From: JOPF136 sp035541255
GTDB lineage: Bacteria; Acidobacteriota; Terriglobia; Acidiferrales; UBA7541
Assembly: GCA_035541255.1 (NCBI GenBank)
Contig: DATKNR010000073.1
Location: forward strand, 1-5,526
DNA: 5,526 nucleotides
Direction: 5' to 3'
This document shows, piece by piece, positions 1 through 5,526 of the stretch (position 1 is its first letter; each line of letters starts with the position of its first letter). The translations under genes were made by a program, and so were the position numbers. The notes beneath the pieces are model-generated. The model worked only from the letters and a program-made list of their open reading frames with translations. It was not told where the DNA came from and made no database searches.

Positions 1-498
1 AACAACGCCGGCATCAGCATCCGCCACAAGTTTCTGGAAATCACCCCCGAGGAATGGGACCGCGTGATGGCCGTGAACCTGACCGGAGTGTTCTACGTGG
101 CGCAGACGGCGGCGCGGCACATGATGGAACGGGGCTCCGGAGTGATCCTGCAAACGGCATCGACAAACGGGATGGCCGGGCATCCCTTCTATGCGGACTA
201 CAACGCCACGAAGGCCGGGGTCATCGAGCTGACGAAAACGATGGCGCTGGAGCTGGCGCCGCATGTGCGCGTGAACGCCATCGCCCCCGGCTACGTTCTG
301 ACGCCCATGCAGCGCGCCGAGTACACGGACGAGATGCTGGATGCGGTGAATCAGAAAATTCCCCTCCGGCGGCACGCGAAGCCGGAAGAGATTGCGGGGC
401 TGTTCGCCTATCTCGCTTCGGACGACGCGGAATACGTCACCGGGCAGGTGTTCGCGATGGACGGCGGCGAGACGGCAGGAGACCTCGCCAGCCGGTAA
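1..498 (+). CDS. Short-chain dehydrogenase/reductase (SDR 1), C-terminal part, cut by left edge
   Basis: This is the C-terminal 165 codons of a classical SDR; the first visible codons are the NNAG motif that follows the cofactor-binding half, so the glycine-rich TGxxxGxG motif and the cofactor-specificity residue lie outside the window. Visible are the tetrad residues N26 (VMAVNLTGVF), S54 (TASTNG), Y67 and K71 (YNATK), the RVNAIAPGYVLTPM segment after the active site, and the usual C-terminal SD..YVTGQVFAMDGG. All catalytic positions are intact, so it is probably an active cytosolic NAD(P)-dependent alcohol or polyol dehydrogenase (FabG-like fold). The substrate cannot be deduced. It belongs to a branch distinct from the two following SDRs, which share a KAMAIDHG/CPGDxDTPML signature that it lacks. 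Its stop is 10 bp before the next start, consistent with one transcript. Family assignment is secure; function beyond oxidoreductase is not. Confidence 0.93.
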   Translation, partial: NNAGISIRHKFLEITPEEWDRVMAVNLTGVFYVAQTAARHMMERGSGVILQTASTNGMAGHPFYADYNATKAGVIELTKTMALELAPHVRVNAIAPGYVLTPMQRAEYTDEMLDAVNQKIPLRRHAKPEEIAGLFAYLASDDAEYVTGQVFAMDGGETAGDLASR

Positions 499-508
499 AC
501 TTAGGCGA

Positions 509-1285
509 ATGGCGGATTCATCCACGCGCGGCGCGCTGAATGGGAAAACCGCGGTGGTTACCGGCGCGGCTTCCGGAATCGGCCGCGCAATCGCTCTCCG
601 GTTCGCTGCGGAGGGAGCGGCCGTGCTGCTGGCCGACGTGAACGAATCCGCAGGAGCGGCGGCGGCTGAAAAAGTTTCGGGCGCGGGCGGGCGCGCACGC
701 TTTGTGCGCACGGACGTGACGCGGGCGGTCGATTGCGACGAAGCAATCCGGGCGGCGGAGAAAGCATACGGGGCGCTGCACATTGTGGTGAATTGCGCGG
801 GCGTGATCCGGCGCGCCACAGTCACGGAACTGAGCGAAGCCGACTGGGATCAGGTGATGGACGTAAACGCCAAATCCGTGTTCCTGATGTCGAAGGCGGC
901 GATGCCTTTTTTGGCGGCTTCGCGCGGCAACATCGTGAACATCGCGTCGGGATGGGGACTCGCGGCGGGACCTCGAGCCGCGGCGTACTGCGCCTCGAAG
1001 GCCGCGGTGGTGCTGCTGACGAAAGCGATGGCGATCGACCATGGGCCGGAAGGCGTGCGCGTCAATTGCATCTGCCCGGGCGATACGGATACGCCGATGT
1101 TGCGCAGCGAGGCGCGCCAGATCGGCCAGCCGGATGCGGAATTTCTGGCCGAGGCCGCACGCAGGCCGCTGCGGCGAATCGGGCGGCCGGAAGAGATCGC
1201 GGATGCGGCCGTGTTTCTGGCCAGCGACGCGGCACAATTCATCACCGGCACGGCGCTGGTGGTGGATGGCGGCGGACTGGCCTGA
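509..1285 (+). CDS. Short-chain dehydrogenase/reductase (SDR 2), probably NAD-dependent
   Basis: This is a complete 258-residue classical SDR, within the usual 250-260 range. The Rossmann motif TGAASGIG is at residues 18-25. Asp43 ends the second beta strand, where an acidic residue normally binds the adenosine ribose and favours NAD(H). The NNAG motif reads NCAG (95-98). The catalytic tetrad is N120, S147, Y160 and K164 (YCASK), and the C-terminus has the typical FITGTALVVDGGG. It should interconvert a hydroxyl and a keto group on a small cytosolic substrate, unidentified here. The ATG at 509 was chosen because it follows the SDR 1 stop by 10 bp and leaves a normal-length N-terminus; an in-frame ATG at 392 would lie deep inside SDR 1. 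The ribosome site is weak (AGG at 503-505, very close to the start), so translation may depend on ribosomes arriving from SDR 1. The last 118 residues are about 60% identical, by hand alignment, to SDR 3. Confidence 0.93.
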   Translation: MADSSTRGALNGKTAVVTGAASGIGRAIALRFAAEGAAVLLADVNESAGAAAAEKVSGAGGRARFVRTDVTRAVDCDEAIRAAEKAYGALHIVVNCAGVIRRATVTELSEADWDQVMDVNAKSVFLMSKAAMPFLAASRGNIVNIASGWGLAAGPRAAAYCASKAAVVLLTKAMAIDHGPEGVRVNCICPGDTDTPMLRSEARQIGQPDAEFLAEAARRPLRRIGRPEEIADAAVFLASDAAQFITGTALVVDGGGLA

Positions 1286-1296
1286 CGCGCGAGCAG

Positions 1297-1301
1297 AGGA
1301 G
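1297..1301 (+). promoter_or_regulatory. Shine-Dalgarno site for SDR 3
   Basis: AGGAG (within AGAGGAG at 1295-1301) sits 8 nt before the ATG at 1310. It is the clearest ribosome binding site in the plus-strand cluster and supports that start. It lies in the 24-bp gap after SDR 2. Confidence 0.65.
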
Positions 1302-1309
1302 CGGACGAG

Positions 1310-2071
1310 ATGCGGCTTAAAGATCGAGTCGCGCTGATCACCGGCGCGACCTCAGGAATCGGCCGGGCGACGGCAATACTGTTCGCGCGCGAAGGCGCGA
1401 AACTGGCGCTCACCGGACGGAACGAGGAACGCGGACGCGCCGTTGTTGCGGAAATTCAGGCCGCGGGCGGGCGCGCCATTTTCCTGCACAGCGACGTGCG
1501 GCGGGAAGACGAGTGCCGCGCCGCGGTGGAGCGGGCCGTGGCGGAATACGGGCGGCTGGATGTCCTGTTCAACAATGCGGGCGTGTTTTATCCCAATACG
1601 GCGATCGAATGCACGGAAGAAGAGTGGGATGCGCAGGTGGATTCGAGCCTGAAAGGCGCATTCCTCATGTCGAAATACGCGCTGCCGCACATGATCCGGC
1701 AGGGACGCGGCAGCATCATCCACAACAGTTCGGGCTGGGGGATCGTGGGGGGAGACCGCGCGGTGGCCTACTGCGCCGCAAAGGGCGGACTGATCCTGCT
1801 GGCAAAGGCGATGGCCATCGACCATGGCCGGCAGGGCATCCGCGTGAACTGCGTCTGCCCCGGCGACGTGGACACGCCGATGCTGCCGGAAGACGCGCGG
1901 CTCCGCGGCATGAACTGGCAGACGTATCTGGCGGGATGCGCGAACCGGCCGATGGGCCGAATCGGGACCCCGGAAGAAATTGCGAAGGCCGTGCTGTTTC
2001 TCGCTTCGGACGAATCGTCGTTCATGACCGGTGCCGCGCTCGTGGTGGACGGGGGCGGGGCGGCCGATTAG
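1310..2071 (+). CDS. Short-chain dehydrogenase/reductase (SDR 3), probably NADP-type, tetrad Asn replaced by Ser
   Basis: This is a complete 253-residue SDR. TGATSGIG is at residues 11-18 and NNAG at 88-91. The probable active-site residues are S141, Y154 and K158 (YCAAK), and the protein ends with FMTGAALVVDGGG. The second beta strand ends in TGRN (35-38) with no acidic residue and Arg37 available for a 2'-phosphate, a pattern usually associated with NADP(H), unlike Asp43 of SDR 2. At the position of the fourth tetrad residue, where SDR 1 and SDR 2 have Asn, this protein has Ser113 (VDSSLKGAF); the codon is plainly AGC. The start is supported by a good Shine-Dalgarno site. The shared run KAMAIDHG..G.RVNC.CPGD.DTPML with SDR 2 points to an old tandem duplication. 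The product is a cytosolic oxidoreductase of unknown substrate, possibly acting on the same or a successive intermediate as SDR 2. Confidence 0.93.
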   Translation: MRLKDRVALITGATSGIGRATAILFAREGAKLALTGRNEERGRAVVAEIQAAGGRAIFLHSDVRREDECRAAVERAVAEYGRLDVLFNNAGVFYPNTAIECTEEEWDAQVDSSLKGAFLMSKYALPHMIRQGRGSIIHNSSGWGIVGGDRAVAYCAAKGGLILLAKAMAIDHGRQGIRVNCVCPGDVDTPMLPEDARLRGMNWQTYLAGCANRPMGRIGTPEEIAKAVLFLASDESSFMTGAALVVDGGGAAD

Positions 2072-2149
2072 TTCAGGACACGCGCGACGAATCGAATTTT
2101 GCAGGCACATCACGATCTGCGATAGCTTGTAACTGGCCGCCTGGTACTC

Positions 2150-3496
2150 ATGGGGGAGATCCAAAAAACCCGCCGCAGGACGAAATCGCGCGAATGGTTC
2201 ACGCGCGCCCAGGAATCGCTGGTGGAGGGCGTGAATTCGCCATCGCGCGGGAGGTCCGTATTTTCACTGGGGCCGGTGGTCCTGGAACGCGGAGTGGGCG
2301 CGCACGTATGGGATGTGGATTGGAACGAATACATCGACTTCATGATGGCGTTCGGCGCGCTGATTCAAGGCCACGCCCATCCGGCCATCGTGGATGCGGC
2401 GACGCAGGCCATTTCCGAGGGAAGCCATTTCGCCGCCTGCACCCCGGCGGAAGTGGAAGCGGCGGAACGTGTGTGCCGCATGGTGCCGACGGCGGAGCGC
2501 GTCCGGTTCACCAACACCGGGAGCGAAGCGACCATGCTCGCCCTGCGCCTCGCGCGCGCGCATACCGGCCGCACGAAATTCCTGAAGTTTGAAGGCCAGT
2601 ACCACGGCTGGTACGACGCCTACCTGCTGAACGCGCACGCGCATCCCGCGGCGGAACTGGGACCGGCCGGCGCTCCCGCGCGCATTCCGGATTCGGCGGG
2701 GATTCCGGAGAGCACGTTTGCGGATGTGGTACTGGCCCCGTGGAACGATGTGGAGGCGCTCGAGCGCGTGTTCCGCGAGCACGGCACGGAACTGGCCGCC
2801 GCAATCACGGAACCGGTGATGGCCAATCTCGGCTGCATCCCGCCGCGGCCCGGTTATCTGGAGCGGCTGCGCGCCCTGACGCAGGAATCCGGCGCACTGC
2901 TGATCTTCGACGAAGTGGTCACCGGTTTCCGCTATGCGCCGGGGGGCTGCCAGGAACATTTCGGAATCCGCCCCGACATTTCCACATTCGGAAAGGCGAT
3001 GGGCGCGGGTTTCCCGGTCGGCGCAGTGGCCGGTCCGCGAGCCATTCTGGACCGGCTGGAGTGGCGCGAGGGCATGGTGCTGCACTACGGAACGTTCAAC
3101 GGCCACCGGCTGACGATGAAAGTGGTGGCGACGAATCTGGATCTGCTGTCGGCATACGAGGGCGCCGCCTACAAGCGGCTGCATGAACTGGGCGACGCGG
3201 CCATCGCCGGGCTGCGCGACGTCTTCCGGCGGCGGAAGATCCCCGCGATCGTGCAGGGCTTCGGGCCCATGTTCCAGATCTATTTCACGGAGCGGCCGGC
3301 AATCCACGACTACCGGGACTACTGCGCGCACGTCGACACGAGAAAGTATTCCTATTTCGTCCACCTGCTGCTGGAACGCGGAATTTACATGACGCCGTCA
3401 AACGGACTGCATTGGATCGTGAGCACGGCGCACAAACCTGCTGACGTGGATCACCTGCTTGTTGTGGCCGACGACGCGTGCGCGACGCTCGGATGA
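2150..3496 (+). CDS. Class III PLP-dependent aminotransferase, glutamate-1-semialdehyde-aminomutase-like
   Basis: This 448-residue fold-type I PLP enzyme is collinear with HemL (about 430 residues) from VEGVNSPSRG near the N-terminus to STAHKPADVD near the end. Visible cofactor residues are the T-G-S phosphate-binding turn (123-125, in NTGSEAT), Y151-H152 (FEGQYHG), E221 (EPV), D254 for the pyridine nitrogen (FDEVVTGFR), the Schiff-base lysine K282 (FGKAMGAGFPVGA) and T315 (GTFNG). The 28-residue D-to-K spacing matches HemL. Signature positions of true aminomutases differ: SWGP is AFGA (67-70), and PSxFEA near the C-terminus is PSNGLH (416-421), putting Leu where HemL has Glu. I therefore read it as a transaminase or aminomutase on another substrate, likely linked to the SDR products, rather than haem biosynthesis. 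The ATG at 2150 is the first ordinary start after an in-frame TAG at 2123; no clear Shine-Dalgarno precedes it. The stop overlaps the next gene's start. Confidence 0.92.
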   Translation: MGEIQKTRRRTKSREWFTRAQESLVEGVNSPSRGRSVFSLGPVVLERGVGAHVWDVDWNEYIDFMMAFGALIQGHAHPAIVDAATQAISEGSHFAACTPAEVEAAERVCRMVPTAERVRFTNTGSEATMLALRLARAHTGRTKFLKFEGQYHGWYDAYLLNAHAHPAAELGPAGAPARIPDSAGIPESTFADVVLAPWNDVEALERVFREHGTELAAAITEPVMANLGCIPPRPGYLERLRALTQESGALLIFDEVVTGFRYAPGGCQEHFGIRPDISTFGKAMGAGFPVGAVAGPRAILDRLEWREGMVLHYGTFNGHRLTMKVVATNLDLLSAYEGAAYKRLHELGDAAIAGLRDVFRRRKIPAIVQGFGPMFQIYFTERPAIHDYRDYCAHVDTRKYSYFVHLLLERGIYMTPSNGLHWIVSTAHKPADVDHLLVVADDACATLG

Positions 3497-4293
3497 ACGC
3501 CATCGTCTTTCTCGGAGGCGGCAGGATCACTGCCGCGCTCGTCGCCGGCCTGCGCGACTCCGCCTCGAAAGGGCGGACCGGCGATCGAATCGTCGTGCAC
3601 GACCGCAATCCCGAAAAGTTGCGTGAATTGCGGCGGCGCCATGGAGTACGGGCTGAACCTTCACTGCGCCGTGCCGTGCAGCAGGCCGGCCTGCTTCTGG
3701 TGGCCGTGCGGCCGCAGGACGTGCTGCCACTGCTTGCCCATCTGGAAAAGCTGCCGGCACGAAGTGTGTGCGTCAGCCTGGCCGCGGGCGTGACATTGAA
3801 AATGTTGCGGCGTTCAACCGGGTCGCGAGTGAGATGGACCCGTGCCATGCCCTCCCCGGCGTGTCGCAGCGGACGCGGGCTGACCGCGCTCGTGTTTGAC
3901 CGGGACGTGCCGCGAGTGGCGAAGCAGCGCGTTCGCAGACTATTCGGCCGGGTCGGCAAAGTGCTGGAAATTCCGGAGCGGCAGTTTGACGCGTTTACGG
4001 TGGCGTACTCCACCAGCCAGGGTTATCACGCGCTGGCGGCGCGTATGCGCGCGGCTCGCCGGCTGGGACTGAGCGCGCGGACGGCGTTCCTCGCGGCCGC
4101 TCATGGCCTGGCGGAAGGAGTTCGCGCCCTGGAGCAAAATCCCGCTGCGCTGGGTGCGCTGCTCGCGGAGGCGGCAACGCCGGGGGGAATCGCGGCGCAG
4201 GTGACGCGCGCGATGCGAGCCGGCGGCTACGAGCGGATTGTGGAACGCGCCTACCGCGCCGGCGTGCAGCGGGCGCGACGCGTGGCTAGGTGA
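3493..4293 (+). CDS. Divergent pyrroline-5-carboxylate-reductase-like (ProC family) oxidoreductase
   Basis: This 266-residue protein has the length and two-part architecture of ProC: an N-terminal Rossmann domain (IVFLGGGRITAALVAGL, 4-20; HDRNPEKL, 36-43; LVAVRPQDV, 69-77; VSLAAGVTL, 94-102; RAMPSPACRSGRGLTAL, 117-133) and a helical C-terminal dimerisation domain. ProC enzymes reduce delta-1-pyrroline-5-carboxylate to proline with NAD(P)H in the cytosol. Here the near-invariant substrate motif SGSGPAY is replaced by STSQGYH (173-179), PGGTT becomes PGGIA (230-234), and MPNTPA becomes MPSPAC (119-124). It may act on a different cyclic imine or carbonyl, or be a non-proline paralogue. The start was set at 3493 because its ATG forms ATGA with the upstream stop and begins directly with the first beta strand; an in-frame ATG five codons earlier is less likely. 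With no Shine-Dalgarno, translation is probably coupled to the aminotransferase. The protein is very Arg-rich. Its 3' end overlaps msrQ by 8 bp. Confidence 0.85.
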   Translation: MNAIVFLGGGRITAALVAGLRDSASKGRTGDRIVVHDRNPEKLRELRRRHGVRAEPSLRRAVQQAGLLLVAVRPQDVLPLLAHLEKLPARSVCVSLAAGVTLKMLRRSTGSRVRWTRAMPSPACRSGRGLTALVFDRDVPRVAKQRVRRLFGRVGKVLEIPERQFDAFTVAYSTSQGYHALAARMRAARRLGLSARTAFLAAAHGLAEGVRALEQNPAALGALLAEAATPGGIAAQVTRAMRAGGYERIVERAYRAGVQRARRVAR

Positions 4294-4927
4294 CCCGCTC
4301 GGCGTGCTCGGCGGCGGGAACGCCCGCCGGCCGCCTGCGGTCGATCAGATAAAACGCAACGCGACAGGCCATCAGGAATCCGACCACATACGCATAACGC
4401 AACGGCAGTGTCTCGTCCGCCTTCACCAGCCAGTAATAGTGGATTACACCGGCGCACGCGCTCACGTAAATCAACCGGTGCAGAATTCTCCATCGCCGGC
4501 CGCCCAGCCGGCGGATCATGCCGGCCGTGGAAGTGGCCGCGAGCGGCAACATCAGAACGAAGGCGGTGAACCCTGCGGTGATAAACGGCCGCTTGGCAAC
4601 GTCCTTCACCATCGAATGCACATTAAAAAACTGGTCGAGCCAGATGTAGGTCATGAAATGCAGGAAGCCGTGGAAGCACGCGAAGAGGCCGGTCATCCTG
4701 CGGTAGCGCACCAGCCACGGCAATCCCAGCACGCGCCGCAGCGGAGTGATGGCCAGAGTGATGCACAGAAATCGGAGCGTCCAATCCCCCGTCGCGTGCG
4801 TAATCACTTCAATGGGATTTGCGCCCAGCAGGCCTTCCACCCCCTTGCGCACCAGCAGGCCCATGGGAACCAGGCAGACGAGAAATACGAAGGGCTTTGA
4901 GTAACGGACGAATCGGTCGGCGGTCAT
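4286..4927 (-). CDS. msrQ: MsrQ, haem-binding membrane subunit of the methionine sulfoxide reductase MsrPQ
   Basis: This 213-residue integral membrane protein (E. coli MsrQ is 211) passes electrons from the respiratory quinone pool to the extracytoplasmic molybdoenzyme MsrP, which repairs methionine sulfoxide in envelope proteins. About six hydrophobic segments are visible (near 11-28, 50-64, 80-98, 115-135, 151-168 and 178-195). His90 (FLHFMTY), His150 (RWRILHRLIY) and His163 (VIHYYW) line up with the haem-ligating E. coli His91, His151 and His164. Other family marks are ITPLRRVLG (60-68), AKRPFITAGF (111-120) and LAATSTAGMIRRLG (129-142). The tail after about residue 197 is short and polar. 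The ATG at 4927 follows the msrP stop by 15 bp, with only a weak purine-rich stretch before it, so msrP-msrQ is almost certainly one operon whose promoter lies right of the window. The gene is convergent with the ProC-like gene. The identification is strong from both sequence and context. Confidence 0.95.
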   Translation of the reverse strand: MTADRFVRYSKPFVFLVCLVPMGLLVRKGVEGLLGANPIEVITHATGDWTLRFLCITLAITPLRRVLGLPWLVRYRRMTGLFACFHGFLHFMTYIWLDQFFNVHSMVKDVAKRPFITAGFTAFVLMLPLAATSTAGMIRRLGGRRWRILHRLIYVSACAGVIHYYWLVKADETLPLRYAYVVGFLMACRVAFYLIDRRRPAGVPAAEHAERVT

Positions 4928-4942
4928 GCAGTCTGCTGCCGA

Positions 4943-5526
4943 TCAATAATACTTGCGCAGGTCCATTCCGGCATAGAGGCTGGCCACCTGATCGCCGTAG
5001 CCGTTGAACATGAGCGTCTTGCGCTTGAAAAATTCCCCCAGCCGCCGTTCCGTAGCCTGGCTCCAGCGCGGATGGTCCACGTTGGGGTTCACGTTGGAGT
5101 AGAAGCCGTACTCGTTGGGCGCTTCCGAATTCCACGCAGTCGCCGGTTGCCGGTCCACGAATTTGATGTTCACAATGGACTTGCAGCTCTTGAAGCCGTA
5201 CTTCCATGGAACCACGACGCGCACCGGAGCGCCATCCTGCTTCGGCAGTTCCTCGCCGTACAGCCCGAAGCAGAGCAGAGTGAGCGGATTCATGGCCTCA
5301 TCCAGGCGGAGGCCTTCCGTGTAGGGCCAGTTCAGGATGGATTCGCGCGTGCCCATCATCACGGAGCGATCGAGTTCGGTGACGAACAGAACGAATTTCG
5401 CTTTTGAGGTCGGCTGCACCTGGTTGATGAGCGCGGAGAGCGAGTAGCCGTTCCAGGGCACAACGATCGACCAGCCCTCGACGCAGCGATGCCGGTAGAT
5501 GCGCTCCTCCATGGGCGCGAGCTTGA
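4943..5526 (-). CDS. msrP: MsrP, molybdopterin catalytic subunit of methionine sulfoxide reductase, C-terminal part, cut by right edge
   Basis: This is the C-terminal 193 codons, out of roughly 320-335 in the family. The reading frame stays open to the window edge, so the ATG at 5512 is an internal Met and not the start. MsrP reduces methionine sulfoxide residues in periplasmic proteins, receiving electrons from MsrQ. The molybdenum-ligating Cys is visible in RHRCVEGWS (codon at 5483-5485), equivalent to Cys102 of mature E. coli MsrP. Further family marks are the VVPW that follows it, EGLRLDEAMNPLTLL, APVRVVVPWKYGFKSCKSIV, NEYGFYSNVNPNVDHPRWSQ and the C-terminal FNGYGDQVASLYAGMDLRKYY region. 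All are typical sulfite-oxidase-fold positions, so the enzyme looks intact in the visible part. The expected N-terminal Tat signal (twin Arg) lies outside the window and cannot be checked. It is immediately upstream of msrQ in the same operon. Confidence 0.95.
   Translation of the reverse strand, partial: KLAPMEERIYRHRCVEGWSIVVPWNGYSLSALINQVQPTSKAKFVLFVTELDRSVMMGTRESILNWPYTEGLRLDEAMNPLTLLCFGLYGEELPKQDGAPVRVVVPWKYGFKSCKSIVNIKFVDRQPATAWNSEAPNEYGFYSNVNPNVDHPRWSQATERRLGEFFKRKTLMFNGYGDQVASLYAGMDLRKYY

Noticed and set aside
392..508. N-terminal extension of SDR 2 back to the in-frame ATG at 392.
   Set aside because: The extra 39 residues are an out-of-frame reading of the conserved SDR 1 C-terminus and would give an SDR of unusual length.
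518..3364. Long minus-strand open frames opposite the SDRs and the aminotransferase (518-1237, 1352-2164, 2264-3364).
   Set aside because: They are Arg/His-rich translations with no recognisable domain, lying opposite genes with clear motifs. High G+C makes stops rare in shadow frames.
3478..3492. An earlier in-frame ATG for the ProC-like protein.
   Set aside because: It adds only MRDAR before the first beta strand and loses the ATGA coupling arrangement; the ATG at 3493 fits better, though the earlier one cannot be excluded.
2150..3496. Naming the aminotransferase hemL and reading the region as tetrapyrrole synthesis.
   Set aside because: Several HemL signature residues are replaced and no other haem-pathway gene is in the window.
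4238..4900. A 220-codon plus-strand frame across msrQ.
   Set aside because: The translation is His/Gln-rich and low in hydrophobic order with no family pattern, while the minus strand encodes an unmistakable MsrQ with its three haem histidines.
5510..5512. ATG at 5512 (minus strand) as the msrP start.
   Set aside because: The frame is open beyond it to the window edge, and starting there would remove more than a third of the MsrP domain just before the molybdenum Cys.

Overview
The window is G+C-rich (roughly two thirds by eye), densely coding DNA from a bacterial chromosome. It has seven protein genes, almost no intergenic space, and no RNA genes, mobile elements, CRISPR or long repeats that I can see. 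An MsrPQ pair implies a Gram-negative-type envelope. The organism could be an acidobacterium (Bryobacter/Solibacter-like) or a proteobacterium. This is a guess from gene style, not a demonstrated assignment.

Positions 1-4293 carry a head-to-tail plus-strand cluster. It starts with the C-terminal part of a short-chain dehydrogenase/reductase (SDR) cut by the left edge. Two complete SDRs follow, closely related to each other. A 78-bp gap comes next, then a class III PLP aminotransferase resembling glutamate-1-semialdehyde aminomutase, whose stop overlaps (ATGA) the start of a divergent pyrroline-5-carboxylate-reductase-like protein. The layout suggests a small-molecule pathway in which alcohols or polyols are oxidised, the carbonyl is aminated or deaminated, and an imine may be reduced. 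No substrate can be read from the sequence. Several active-site positions depart from the family consensus: SDR 3 lacks the tetrad Asn, the aminotransferase lacks HemL signature residues, and the ProC-like protein lacks the SGSGPAY and PGGTT motifs. Textbook names such as hemL and proC would therefore probably mislead.

Positions 4286-5526 are on the minus strand and convergent with the cluster. They hold msrQ and, upstream of it, the C-terminal part of msrP, cut by the right edge. Together these encode the quinone-linked haem membrane protein and the molybdenum enzyme that repair oxidised methionines in envelope proteins. The two convergent units overlap by 8 bp at their 3' ends.
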